From Actinomycetes bacterium (GTDB lineage: Bacteria; Actinomycetota; Acidimicrobiia; Acidimicrobiales; RAAP-2): DNA of 52,166 nt. How positions within the stretch are numbered: position 1 is the first letter of the stretch; each line of letters opens with the position of its first letter. Position numbers and translations under genes: made by a program. Under the pieces are notes generated by a model, which was not told the DNA's origin, searched no databases, and was given only the letters and a program-made list of their open reading frames with translations. Location of the stretch: the NCBI GenBank assembly GCA_021844425.1, contig JAKBTL010000099.1, forward strand, positions 9,613 through 61,778, given 5' to 3'. Of the stretch, positions 41,056 to 49,624 are shown one piece after another.

Positions 41056-41736
41056 TCAGTGAGCCGACGCACCAGCCGCAGCGAGCTCCTCCACGTCGAC
41101 CGGCCAGGCGAACACCGCCCACGTCGCGCCGGACTCGGCAAGGCGTGCAACCGTCGGCCCGAGCGGACCGCTGGCTGCTCCTCCCCACGTCACCTCGGTG
41201 GCCAGCGACTCCCGGCGCACGTCGGCAGGGCTCGCCTCCCACACGTTCAAGGCGGCGCCCTCCTCGAGGGCAACCCGGCGGGTCTGCGGGCCCCCGTCTC
41301 CGACCCACACGGTCAGCCCGAGATCCCTCGCGGCGCGCACGCAGCGCCTGAGTCGCGCCCGGCGCACCCGCGCCGGCTCGAAGTGCACGCCGTAGGCCTC
41401 GTTCTCCCCAGCGCTCAGCCGGTCGCCCGTGCCCATGCCGGCCACGACCCTCCCCGGCGCGATCGTCGCGAGTGCGGCCAGCTCGGCGAGCAGGACGGCG
41501 TCGGGCACGAGACCGACGCGGCCGACGAGCGTGCCCACCGCGACACGCCGCGTCCGTGCGGCGACCAGCGCGAGCACGGGGAACGGGGCGAGCGCCGGCC
41601 TTCCCGGCTGTCCGATCGGCCACAGGTGGTCGTAGCAGAACACGCCGTCGACCCCCGCGAGCTCGGCCCGCTCGGCGGCGTCGAGCGCGGCGTCGGCGCG
41701 CTCCTGGAAGATCGGCAGCAGGACGCCGGTCCGCAC
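41056..41736 (-). CDS. LLM-class (F420-dependent type) flavin oxidoreductase
   Basis: Predicted luciferase-like TIM-barrel oxidoreductase using F420 or FMN. It has 'VRTGVLLPIFQERADAALDA', 'GVDGVFCYDHLWPIGQPGRP', 'RRVAVGTLVGRVGLVPDAVL' and 'GRVVAGMGTGDRLSAGENEA'. The protein is short (226 residues; many LLM enzymes are 280-340), and the C-terminal barrel strands are abbreviated. The GTG at 41736 matches the family N terminus; a GTG at 41781 would overlap the ROK gene by 26 bp. Downstream of the ROK kinase on the same strand. Confidence 0.85.
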   Translation of the reverse strand: MRTGVLLPIFQERADAALDAAERAELAGVDGVFCYDHLWPIGQPGRPALAPFPVLALVAARTRRVAVGTLVGRVGLVPDAVLLAELAALATIAPGRVVAGMGTGDRLSAGENEAYGVHFEPARVRRARLRRCVRAARDLGLTVWVGDGGPQTRRVALEEGAALNVWEASPADVRRESLATEVTWGGAASGPLGPTVARLAESGATWAVFAWPVDVEELAAAGASAH

Positions 41737-41755
41737 GTGCGTCGCCGACGAGCCG

Positions 41756-42832
41756 TCAGCCCGCGCCCGGCGCCTCGCCACGGGCCGCGAGCGCTGCGCC
41801 GACCGCGCCGCCTTGCACCCCCAGCGCGGCTTTCACCACTGGCACCGCCTCGCGAGCGCGAGCACCCACGACGAGACGTGCGAGCGCGTGACGGGCCGGC
41901 TCGAGCAGCATCTCTCCAGCATGCCCGAGCCCACCGCCCACCACGATGCGCTCCGGGTCCAAGATCGCGACGAGGTTCGCGAGGCCGAGGCCCACCCACC
42001 AACCGAGCTCCCCCATGACACGCAGGGCCTCCACGTCCCCATCCGCCGCCGCCGCGGTCACGTGCTCGCCCGTGACGAGCTCGGGGTCTCCGCCCGCCAA
42101 GCGCACCGACTCGTGCAACGTGCCCGCGAGCGCCGCCTCCCGAGCGAGGCGCGCCAGGCCGCCTCCGGACGCGTACCGCTCCCAGCATCCTCGCTTCCCG
42201 CACGTGCACGGGGGACCGTTGGGGTCGATCACCATGTGGCCCACCTCCCCGGCGATCCCTCGGACGCCCACGTACACGCGCCCCTCGACGATCAGCGCGC
42301 CGCCGATACCGGTCCCGAGCGTGACGACGATCCCGTCGCGCGTGCCGCGAGCCGCCCCGAGGACGAGCTCCGCCAGCCCGGTGCAGTTGGCGTCGTTGTA
42401 GGCGTGCACCCCGGTGACGGCGAGCGCCTCGCCGATCCGCTCGGACACGAGATCGCCGATGGCGACGCCGCTCGCTGCCGCGAGGTTCGGCGAGAACCGC
42501 AGCACCCCACCGGAATCGACGAGACCGGCGATGCCGATCCCGACGGGCGCGGCGGTCGTCACGGCGTGCCCCCCGCCGGCGCCCACGTCGCGCTGGAGCT
42601 CGAGCAGCATCGCCGCGACCGCATCTGCCACTGCCTCGCCGGGGTGCGCCCGTCCGGCGTCTGCGGAGTCGCCGGCACCGTTGCCACCGGCGGCCGTCGC
42701 CGCCGCCTGGGACGGGGTCTGCACGCGGCGCTCCGCCAGCACTGCGCCGTCGGGGCCGATCGCCACCCCCAGCGTCTTCGTCCCGCCGACGTCCACGCCG
42801 TAGGCCGCTACGCCGACGCCGGGGTCGGTCAC
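41756..42832 (-). CDS. ROK-family sugar kinase (glucokinase-like)
   Basis: Predicted ATP- or polyphosphate-dependent hexose kinase. The N-terminal 'YGVDVGGTKTLGVAIGPDG' is the phosphate-binding DxGGTK. 'HAYNDANCTGLAELVLGAAR' has the catalytic Asp. 'VVTLGTGIGGALIVEGRVYV' and 'GEVGHMVIDPNGPPCTCGKR' followed by GCWE form the ROK zinc motif (H then CxCxxxGC). 358 residues, slightly long because of an Ala/Gly insert near residue 45. GTG start, 4 bp from the SRPBCC stop. A ROK-SRPBCC-PimB order recurs in actinobacteria. Confidence 0.93.
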   Translation of the reverse strand: MTDPGVGVAAYGVDVGGTKTLGVAIGPDGAVLAERRVQTPSQAAATAAGGNGAGDSADAGRAHPGEAVADAVAAMLLELQRDVGAGGGHAVTTAAPVGIGIAGLVDSGGVLRFSPNLAAASGVAIGDLVSERIGEALAVTGVHAYNDANCTGLAELVLGAARGTRDGIVVTLGTGIGGALIVEGRVYVGVRGIAGEVGHMVIDPNGPPCTCGKRGCWERYASGGGLARLAREAALAGTLHESVRLAGGDPELVTGEHVTAAAADGDVEALRVMGELGWWVGLGLANLVAILDPERIVVGGGLGHAGEMLLEPARHALARLVVGARAREAVPVVKAALGVQGGAVGAALAARGEAPGAG

Positions 42833-42836
42833 GGGA

Positions 42837-43283
42837 TCACCCCCCGCTCGACTCGGCGCGCACCTTGAGCTCCCGCAGCGCCGTCGACATGATGCGACTC
42901 GCCGCGCGCAGCTTGATGAACCCGGGGATCGGCACGCGCAGCTCGACCTCGAGATGGTAGGTGACCTCCGTGCCGCCTCCCACTGCTGGCTCGAACACGT
43001 ACCTGCCGTCGAGCTTCGTGGTGATGTCTCCCCGGGTCTGGCGCCACGCCAGGACGTGGGGAGCGCCCGAGTAGTCGTACTCGAGGGTGTAGCTCGTGCT
43101 CCTGCCGAACGCGGCCGCACGGAAGGTGCAGACGAGCGGCCGGCCGTCACCGTCGCGACGCTCGACCGTGACCTGCTTGATGTCGGCAGCCCACTCCGGA
43201 TAGCGCTCGATGTCGGTCACCACCGCGTAGCACCGCTCGGGCGGTGCCGACACCGTCGTGTGCTCCGTCGCCTGTTCCGACAC
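42837..43283 (-). CDS. SRPBCC (cyclase/dehydrase, START-like) protein
   Basis: 148-residue helix-grip protein that should bind a hydrophobic ligand. It shows 'TTVSAPPERCYAVVTDIERY' and PEWAADIK at the N terminus, 'SYTLEYDYSGAPHVLAWRQT', and the long C-terminal helix 'GFIKLRAASRIMSTALRELK'. It lies between the PimB-like gene and the ROK kinase; related SRPBCC genes sit next to pimB in mycobacteria (the Rv2185c-Rv2188c neighbourhood, from memory). GTG start. Ligand unknown. Confidence 0.9.
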   Translation of the reverse strand: MSEQATEHTTVSAPPERCYAVVTDIERYPEWAADIKQVTVERRDGDGRPLVCTFRAAAFGRSTSYTLEYDYSGAPHVLAWRQTRGDITTKLDGRYVFEPAVGGGTEVTYHLEVELRVPIPGFIKLRAASRIMSTALRELKVRAESSGG

Positions 43284-43321
43284 CCTCGCTCCTCCCTCGA
43301 CCGGCCTGGGTGCAGGCCCGA

Positions 43322-44485
43322 TCAGCCTTGCACTTCCGCAAGGGCAGCGGCCAACCTTCCCGCGAGGACTGTGTAGTCGAAGCTGCGGCACGCCCGCTCG
43401 CGCGCGACAACACCCATGTGCCTGCGTCGATCTTCGTCGGCGAGCAGGCGCCGGAGCGCATGCGCGACCGCACCCGGATCGCGCGGCCTCGCCACGACCA
43501 GGCCGGTCTCCTCGTCCTCCACAGCCTCCGCTGCGCCGCCGCTGTCACCGGCCACCTGCGGCGTCCCCGACGCGGCCGCTTCGAGGAAGACGATGCCGAA
43601 GCCCTCTTCTTCGAGCCCCATCCACCGGCTGCGACACGTCATCGCGAAGACGTCCGAGCAGGCGAGGAGCGCACGCTTGTCCTCTTCGCTCACCCTCCCT
43701 AGAAAGCGCACCGGTGCCGCGGCTCGCCGCGCCTGCGCGGCGAGCCGCTGGGCGTCCCGTCCGCTGCCTGCGATCGCAAGGAGCAGGTCCGGGTACGACG
43801 GCTGCAGCCTGCTCACCGCTTCGATGAGGACGTCCATGCCCTTGCGCGGCACGAGCCGGCTCACGCTGGCGACGACCGGCGCGCCGACCGGGAGCCCGAG
43901 CCGAAGACGCGCTGCGTCACGCTCCGTGGCGCCGAGGGGAGAGAAGTGCGCGCAGTCCACACCCGGGGGCACCTCGACGTGGCGCGGGTTCCCGGCACTT
44001 CGACCCTCGCCGAGGGCCCGGGTCGCCTGGGTTCGCGGGTACCCGCCCGCCGACACGACCAGGGAGGCACCCGCGAGCACCCGAGCGACGAGCCCGCGCG
44101 TGCCGGGGAGCTGCGCGGGCACAGCGACCTCCGCGCCATGCAGCACGACCCCGTAGGGGATGTCGAGGCGGGGGCCGAGGAGCCCGAGCGGCAGCACGGG
44201 GTCGAGCAGCACGAGCGTCGCACCCACCTCCGACGCGAGCGACGCGACGCGCGCCTGGGCAGCTGGCGTGGGGAAGTACAAGAGGTGTCCTGGCACGCGC
44301 TCGATCCTGATCCCCTCCGCCGCTGCGGCCGCGTCGAACGCCTCGGCATGGGGGTCCGATCGAGCGGTGAGCACGACGAAGCTCTCGGGGTCGAGACGCC
44401 GCCAGAGCTCCCACAGGTAGGCCTGGATGCCTCCCACCTTCGGCGGGAAGTCGTTGGTCACGAGCAGGTGCCGACGCTGGGTCAC
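43322..44485 (-). CDS. pimB: GT4 glycosyltransferase, PimB-like alpha-mannosyltransferase
   Basis: Probably adds mannose from GDP-mannose to phosphatidylinositol mannoside at the inner face of the membrane. The 387-residue protein starts 'RHLLVTNDFPPKVGGIQAYL', nearly the PimB' N terminus. It continues 'VVASVSRLVPRKGMDVLIEA' and ends with donor-binding 'EEGFGIVFLEAAASGTPQVA' and 'GDSGGAAEAVEDEETGLVV'. The neighbourhood (SRPBCC, ROK kinase) supports the assignment. Acceptor specificity is inferred from similarity. GTG start. Confidence 0.87.
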   Translation of the reverse strand: MTQRRHLLVTNDFPPKVGGIQAYLWELWRRLDPESFVVLTARSDPHAEAFDAAAAAEGIRIERVPGHLLYFPTPAAQARVASLASEVGATLVLLDPVLPLGLLGPRLDIPYGVVLHGAEVAVPAQLPGTRGLVARVLAGASLVVSAGGYPRTQATRALGEGRSAGNPRHVEVPPGVDCAHFSPLGATERDAARLRLGLPVGAPVVASVSRLVPRKGMDVLIEAVSRLQPSYPDLLLAIAGSGRDAQRLAAQARRAAAPVRFLGRVSEEDKRALLACSDVFAMTCRSRWMGLEEEGFGIVFLEAAASGTPQVAGDSGGAAEAVEDEETGLVVARPRDPGAVAHALRRLLADEDRRRHMGVVARERACRSFDYTVLAGRLAAALAEVQG

Positions 44486-44503
44486 GCGAGCCGCACCTCT
44501 TGG

Positions 44504-44701
44504 TCACCGTGCGCGGCCCTGGAACCTGAGAGTGGGCAGGAGCCCGGAGCGCTCGAGCATCCGCATCGCCCGGGCCTCGTCGGCGTCGATGACCACGGCG
44601 TCATCGGGGTCCCGACCGAGGAGGAACGTCACGACGCAGTCGTCGCACGCAGCCGTGCCCCGCATCACACAGGAATCGCACTCCACGGTGATCGTGTCCA
44701 T
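44504..44701 (-). CDS. Small Cys-rich conserved protein (65 residues)
   Basis: Short conserved actinobacterial protein of unknown function. Two CxxC pairs, in 'VECDSCVMRGTAACDDCVV', look like a zinc or disulfide site. The C-terminal 'VVIDADEARAMRMLERSGLL' is a helical segment. It is 18 bp upstream of the PimB-like gene on the same strand and has an adequate AAAGGGGA-type ribosome binding site. Confidence 0.8.
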   Translation of the reverse strand: MDTITVECDSCVMRGTAACDDCVVTFLLGRDPDDAVVIDADEARAMRMLERSGLLPTLRFQGRAR

Positions 44702-44801
44702 CGCCGTCCCCTTTCGCCGGGCAGCTGGTGTGCCGCCGCACGTCGTCTGTCGGGGTCAGCATGCTGCAGGGGTGTGACACGTTCGCCGGAGTGCAGGGAT
44801 C

Positions 44802-45206
44802 TCAGCGCGCGGCGAGCCACGTGCAACGCAGCTGGCGGCTCGGGTTGTCCGGGTTCGTGTCGACGAGCACGACCGATTGCCAGGTGCCGAGCAGCAGCCG
44901 CCCGCCTTGCGCCGCAAGGACGAGCGACGGCGAGACCAGCACCGCCAGGAGATGGTCCGCACCGTGGCCCCTCGACCCGTGCCGGTGGAGGTAGCGGTCG
45001 TCGCGGGGCAGCAGTCGCTCGAGCAGCGCCTCCACGTCGCGCTCGGACCCCGAGCCGGTCTCCATCAGCGCGAGCCCTGCCGTGGCGTGCGGCGCGAGCA
45101 CGTGGCAGAGGCCGTCGCCGCGTCTCGCGCAGAACGCCGCGACCGTCGCCGTGACGTCCGTGACGGTCCGGTCGTCGGTGGAGATCGGGAAGAGCTCGGA
45201 GTCCAT
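44802..45206 (-). CDS. YjbQ/UPF0047 family protein (secondary thiamine-phosphate synthase type)
   Basis: 134-residue YjbQ-family protein; members can weakly replace thiamine-phosphate synthase, but the native role is unsettled. It shows 'GLCHVLAPHATAGLALMETG' and 'HRHGSRGHGADHLLAVLVSP' with the conserved His cluster, and 'LLLGTWQSVVLVDTNPDNPS'. Normal length. It begins 12 bp after the thioredoxin-like gene and is likely cotranscribed with it. The 100 bp between it and the CxxC gene has no clear feature. Confidence 0.93.
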   Translation of the reverse strand: MDSELFPISTDDRTVTDVTATVAAFCARRGDGLCHVLAPHATAGLALMETGSGSERDVEALLERLLPRDDRYLHRHGSRGHGADHLLAVLVSPSLVLAAQGGRLLLGTWQSVVLVDTNPDNPSRQLRCTWLAAR

Positions 45207-45218
45207 CAGCTCAGCTGG

Positions 45219-45743
45219 TCAGCGTCGCGCGGGGAGCGCGCCGCCCGCCTCCCCGTCCGCCCGCCTCCTCGCGCGCCCTACGTCGACGGCTACCTGCTCG
45301 ACGCTCCATGCCACGCCCTCGCTCACCACGCAGACGCCGTCGAGCAGGACGAAGAAGGGCGCACCGTGCACTCGGTAGCGCACCCAGGCGCTGTCGGACA
45401 TCACGACGGCGTCGGGCACCTCGGCGAGACCTTCGCCCATCAGGGCCGCCAGCACCTCCGGACGCTCGCGCTGCGGGCCGCGAGTCACCACGATGGCTGC
45501 GTCGTGCGCCTCGAGCCCGCACGCCGTCGGTGCCCTCGGCAGCGCCCAGAAGGGCTGGCAGCCGTCGCAGTGCGAGCCGAGGAACAGCAGGAGCGTCCAG
45601 GACCCCGGCGAGGCGAGATGCGCAGTGCACCTCCTTCCCGCAAGGTCCCAGCCGTCCACGTCGAGGGCTGGCAACCGCGGGCTGCCCGTGGGGACGGCGA
45701 CCACCCGTCTCAGGTCGGGTCGCGGCGCGATCGGCGGTCTCAT
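45219..45743 (-). CDS. Thioredoxin-fold protein with CDGC motif
   Basis: 174-residue AhpC/TSA-like protein. The redox centre is 'LFLGSHCDGCQPFWALP' (CxxC) and the cis-Pro loop is 'VHGAPFFVLLDGVCVVSEGV'. It lacks a signal peptide, so it may act in the cytoplasm as a reductase or a MauD-like factor. The ATG at 45743 has no obvious Shine-Dalgarno, and its leader is a 78-bp hexamer repeat. Function not established. Confidence 0.82.
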   Translation of the reverse strand: MRPPIAPRPDLRRVVAVPTGSPRLPALDVDGWDLAGRRCTAHLASPGSWTLLLFLGSHCDGCQPFWALPRAPTACGLEAHDAAIVVTRGPQRERPEVLAALMGEGLAEVPDAVVMSDSAWVRYRVHGAPFFVLLDGVCVVSEGVAWSVEQVAVDVGRARRRADGEAGGALPARR

Positions 45744-45752
45744 CGGGCTGGC

Positions 45753-45830
<78 letters not shown>

Positions 45831-45842
45831 ACAGAGGGCTGG

Positions 45843-46613
45843 TCACAGGCGTCCGAGCAGCTCCGCCTTCTTGGCGGCGAACTCGTCGTCCGAGAGGAGG
45901 CCGCGCCGCCGCAGTTCGTCGAGCTGGAGGATCTGCCCGGGAACCGAGCGAGCGTCCTCCTCGTCGAGGGCCACTCCGTGCGGGGGGGTGTCGGTCCACC
46001 TCGGCCGGGCGTTCCGGTCCCGCGACGTCCCAACCCTCGACGACGCCCGACCGGCGACCAGGGCCGAGGGGGTCCTCCGCGCGCCGGGCGCGTACCCGCT
46101 CGCGCCAAGCCCCGCGTCGTAGGGGCCGTAGGAGAAGTCGAGACGGTCGAGCTGCGCGGTGATCACCCGCTGGAGCCGGCGGGGCCACCGCACGTCCTCG
46201 ACGGCGAGCTGGTCCGCACCTCCCGCGACCTCGAACACCAGCCGACCGGTACCGATCAGCCGCTGACCGAGCGACTGGCTGCAGTGGACCTCGGCGATGC
46301 GCTGGAGGCGGAGCTGGACGACGTCGCGCCCGAGCACCCCACGCTGGTGGAGGAGCCGCCTCGTCGTCACGAGGAGCCTCGACGAGCGCCAGCGAAGGAT
46401 CCGCACGGCGCTCCACAGCGCCGGCAACGCGACCATCGCGAAGAGTAGCCATGCGACCACCACCGGAGCGCCCGGATAGCGCAGCGCGATCGTGACGGCG
46501 CCGCCGGCCGCGGCGACGAGGAGCAGGACGGGGGCCACCACCGTCACCGGGTGGGGGCGGGCTTCGACGAGGAGCTCCTCGTCCTCGTGCAGAAGGTCAC
46601 GGGCCGACCCCAC
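45843..46613 (-). CDS. PH domain (bPH2)-SHOCT membrane protein
   Basis: 256-residue protein with two N-terminal membrane helices ('PVTVVAPVLLLVAAAGGAVT', 'VVVAWLLFAMVALPALWSAV'), a bacterial PH domain of the bPH2/YdbS kind ('LLVTTRRLLHQRGVLGRDVV', 'LQRIAEVHCSQSLGQRLIGT', 'GRLVFEVAGG'), a disordered linker and a C-terminal SHOCT motif ('LQLDELRRRGLLSDDEFAAK' then KAELL). SHOCT domains are thought to oligomerise. Role unknown. Confidence 0.88.
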   Translation of the reverse strand: MGSARDLLHEDEELLVEARPHPVTVVAPVLLLVAAAGGAVTIALRYPGAPVVVAWLLFAMVALPALWSAVRILRWRSSRLLVTTRRLLHQRGVLGRDVVQLRLQRIAEVHCSQSLGQRLIGTGRLVFEVAGGADQLAVEDVRWPRRLQRVITAQLDRLDFSYGPYDAGLGASGYAPGARRTPSALVAGRASSRVGTSRDRNARPRWTDTPPHGVALDEEDARSVPGQILQLDELRRRGLLSDDEFAAKKAELLGRL

Positions 46614-46704
46614 CTCCCCAAGCGTACCAACGGCCTTGCGCCCTGCCGTTGATGGTCGCGCGATGTGCCTGCTCGGGTCGCAGGTACGGCCCAGCGGCGC
46701 CTCA

Positions 46705-46794
46705 GCCGTTCGCCGGCGCCTCAGCCGTTCGCCGGCGCCTCAGCCGTTCGCCGGCGCCTCAGCCGTTCGCCGGCGCCTCAGCCGTTCGCCGGCG
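46705..46794. repeat. 19-bp tandem repeat overlapping the end of the phosphodiester glycosidase gene
   Basis: About 4.7 units of GCCGTTCGCCGGCGCCTCA, perfectly conserved in the first four. The last unit and a half lie in the 3' end of the glycosidase gene and encode its terminal 'APPANG'. The rest lie in the 164-bp gap beyond, so unit number can alter where that reading frame stops. Confidence 0.95.
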
Positions 46795-48166
46795 GCGCCG
46801 ACATGGTGATGAAGTCCCGCTGCCACCACGACTGGAAGTAGCGGGCGGGCGTCCCCGCCATCTGAGGGAGCAGCTCGGTCCCGTTGGCGCCGCTCGCCTC
46901 ACCTGTCGGCGTCGAGGGCTTGTAGGTGGTGAGGTTCACCCATGTCGTGTTGATGTCGAGCTCCATCGCCCGCACGCAGCCTGCTCTCACGAGGATGTTG
47001 GCGAGATCGGTGATGTTCAAGCCGGGACCGCCCACGTAGACGAGCGCGCCGTCGCGGGTGATGCCGAGGCCAGAGCGCCAGACGTAGACGGCGTTGCCGA
47101 GCGTGGCGCCCCAGCGCGTCGTTGTTGTCGCTGTGAGCCCGGGCACAGGCTTGCCGCCTTGGACGAGGAGGTCGAGGTTCTGGCGAACCGAGACGACCGA
47201 TGGCGTCATCCGCACTGTCTCTCCCCATGCGCCCACGGTCGCGCTGCCGTTCTTGTAGACGACGAACGACGCCGCACCGGTGCGCAGCGGGATGACCGTC
47301 TTGCCGTCCGTGTAGTAGCCACCGTCCGCGGCCGACATGAGGAAGCCGGCGTTGAACGCGGCGACGAGGGTCCGCGCGGCCGACGGGGGCACCGGTGCCG
47401 TGTGCGTGTAGGGCCCGCCTCCGGGGATCCAGTTCCCCGAGTACAAGGTCGCCCGGAGGAGCTTCGTGTCCATCCACGCGACGCCGACCACGTAGCTCGT
47501 GTGCACCGCGTCGGGGCGCAGCGTCGTCTCGTAGACGGCGGGAACACCGTCGACGAGGCGGCCTACAGGGGACCACTGTCCCTCACCCGGAAGCGCCGGC
47601 TTCGCGAACGGCACGATGGAGGCGGGCACGGGCAGCTGCGGCACGCCTGGAGCCGCGGCCGCCTTCGACTGCGCCGTCGGCCTCTTGATCGCGCCCGGGG
47701 GGGGCTTCCCGCCCACCTTCGGCGCGTGGTGCCGGTACCACTCGTTCTCGATCCAGTTGACGACGGCGGAGCCGCCGTTCGCGCGCACCCACTCCGCACC
47801 CCGCGCGGGCAACGAGCTCCCGTACATGGGGTTCGTGAGCGCACTCCCGAGCGAGACCGCGACCCAGATCAGCAGCCCCGCGACGACGAGCCCCACTAAG
47901 GCGCGCGCGCGCCGACGACGGACCGACCTGCGACGCCTCGCACGCTTCGGGCCGTGACGGGGGGCCGTGGACGCGCCGGAGCCACGGGGCACGTCAGACG
48001 CGCCGGAGCCACGCGGCACATCTGACTCGTCGGAGGGACCGGACGCGCCCGGGCGAGCGAGCCGGCGTCGCGCTGCGCCCGCGCCGTCGACGACGGAGCC
48101 CAGCTCCTCGAGCCCGGCGAACCGCTGGTCGAGCTCGGGACGCACGGAGGAGGGCCGGCGGCTCAC
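46778..48166 (-). CDS. Membrane-anchored phosphodiester glycosidase (NAGPA-like) family protein
   Basis: Related to the enzyme removing N-acetylglucosamine from a phosphodiester and to bacterial exopolysaccharide proteins. The 462-residue protein starts at GTG 48166 with GGAGGT 9 nt upstream. A duplicated SDVPRGSGA segment (27-bp direct repeat, 47970-48023) and a basic stop-transfer region precede the helix 'ALVGLVVAGLLIWVAVSLGS'. The domain shows 'TLVAAFNAGFLMSAADGGYY', 'GALVYVGGPGLNITDLANIL' and 'VRAMELDINTTW'. A degenerate second copy lies at 23285-23577. Substrate unknown. Confidence 0.88.
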   Translation of the reverse strand: MSRRPSSVRPELDQRFAGLEELGSVVDGAGAARRRLARPGASGPSDESDVPRGSGASDVPRGSGASTAPRHGPKRARRRRSVRRRRARALVGLVVAGLLIWVAVSLGSALTNPMYGSSLPARGAEWVRANGGSAVVNWIENEWYRHHAPKVGGKPPPGAIKRPTAQSKAAAAPGVPQLPVPASIVPFAKPALPGEGQWSPVGRLVDGVPAVYETTLRPDAVHTSYVVGVAWMDTKLLRATLYSGNWIPGGGPYTHTAPVPPSAARTLVAAFNAGFLMSAADGGYYTDGKTVIPLRTGAASFVVYKNGSATVGAWGETVRMTPSVVSVRQNLDLLVQGGKPVPGLTATTTTRWGATLGNAVYVWRSGLGITRDGALVYVGGPGLNITDLANILVRAGCVRAMELDINTTWVNLTTYKPSTPTGEASGANGTELLPQMAGTPARYFQSWWQRDFITMSAPPANG

Positions 48167-48289
48167 GCCCGCTGCACCTCCGCTGCGCGCGCTGCGCGGG
48201 GCGCTGCAGGCCGTTGGGAACGCACACCTCGACGGTAGGGGTCCGAGGTGACGGCGGGATGAACCTGCCACGGCATAGGCGGCCGAACC

Positions 48290-49624
48290 TCAGATCGGTG
48301 TGAGCAAGGCGTCGCGGCGTCGCGCGGGCCCTTCGTGGTCCAACGCCGGCGGATCGCCAGGAAGCGGCCGCCCCGGCCGGGGTGAACGGTCGTCGCCGGG
48401 CGCCGCGCGCCACGACACCTCCATACGCGCCCCTCCGAGCGACGCCTCTCCGACCGACCAGGTACCCCCCGTCATCCTCACCACGGAATCAGCGATCGCG
48501 AGCCCCAGCCCAGAGCCTCCGCTCACCGGCGTCGCTCGGTGGAAGCGGTCGAAGACCGCCGCGCGCTGGTCAGGCAGGATCCCCGGACCGCTGTCGTCCA
48601 CCCGCAGCACGACCCGGCTCGGGGTCGTCTGTACGACCACCGACACGGTCCCCCCGTCCCCCGCGTACTTGCACGCGTTGTCGACGAGGACCCCCGCGAG
48701 GCGGTCGACGAGCTCAGGCGGGGCCTCCACCACCCCGCTCCCCTCCCCAGCGGAGCTGAACCCGAGGCTCACGTGGCTGCGCGCCGCCACAGCTTCGAAC
48801 CTGTCGACGCAGCTCGCGACGACGGCCCCCACGTCGGCGACCTCTCCGTCGCGCGCTGCCTCGGTCCCGCTGTCCGCGCGGGCGAGCCACAAGAGGTCGT
48901 CGACGATGCGCCGGAGCCGCCGGCTCTCGCCTGCGATCCGCCGCAGCACGGCCTCGTACTCCTCCGGGGCCCGCTGGCGGCGCAGGGCCAGGTCGACCTC
49001 CGCCTCGACGACGCTGAGCGGCGTGCGCAGCTCGTGTGACGCATCTGCAGTGAACTCGGCCTGGCGACGGCGGATCTGCTCGAGCGGTGCGGAAGCGCGG
49101 AGCGCGACGAGCAGCGCACCCACGAAGGTCGCCAGGGCCAGAAGGATGCCGAAGAGCATCTCGGGCATCACCAACGCGCCCTCCACGCGTGCGACCTCGG
49201 CGACGCTCTGACCGGCCACGACCCATCCCGCACCCCGCGGGGTGGCCTCGAACCTGAAGGCCGTCACTCCGATCGACCGCGTGACCGGGTTCGCGCTCCA
49301 ACTGCCTCCCGGCAGCCTCGGAGCCCCGAGCGTGAGCGCGACGGGGCGACCACGGGAGGGGACGTACCAGAAGAAGATGGGCGCGTCGTCGAGGTCGCCG
49401 CTGTCGGTCACGGTGCCGGCCGGCGTCGCGGGGCTCGGGCGCAGCGAGAGGCTCCGAGCGCCGGAGAGCGCCACGTGGATGCGCGCGTCGACCTCCGCCG
49501 TGAGCCGGTGCGTGACGAACACGCGCAGCCCGAACGCGCACAGCCCGTAGCACGCGACGACGACCACCGTCGCCGCGATCGCAACCCGCGCGGCGTGGAT
49601 ACGGAGCCTGCTCTTGTCGCTCAC
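48290..49624 (-). CDS. Sensor histidine kinase
   Basis: Membrane sensor of a two-component system. Helices near residues 8-30 and 155-180 bracket an extracytoplasmic sensor region of about 125 residues with no recognisable fold. The H-box is 'FTADASHELRTPLSVVEAEV', the N-box 'GVLVDNACKYAGDG', the G1 box 'LRVDDSGPGILPDQR' and G2 'GGSGLGLAIADSVV'. It starts at GTG 49624, overlapping the regulator's stop by 4 bp. The signal it detects is unknown. Confidence 0.95.
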   Translation of the reverse strand: MSDKSRLRIHAARVAIAATVVVVACYGLCAFGLRVFVTHRLTAEVDARIHVALSGARSLSLRPSPATPAGTVTDSGDLDDAPIFFWYVPSRGRPVALTLGAPRLPGGSWSANPVTRSIGVTAFRFEATPRGAGWVVAGQSVAEVARVEGALVMPEMLFGILLALATFVGALLVALRASAPLEQIRRRQAEFTADASHELRTPLSVVEAEVDLALRRQRAPEEYEAVLRRIAGESRRLRRIVDDLLWLARADSGTEAARDGEVADVGAVVASCVDRFEAVAARSHVSLGFSSAGEGSGVVEAPPELVDRLAGVLVDNACKYAGDGGTVSVVVQTTPSRVVLRVDDSGPGILPDQRAAVFDRFHRATPVSGGSGLGLAIADSVVRMTGGTWSVGEASLGGARMEVSWRAAPGDDRSPRPGRPLPGDPPALDHEGPARRRDALLTPI

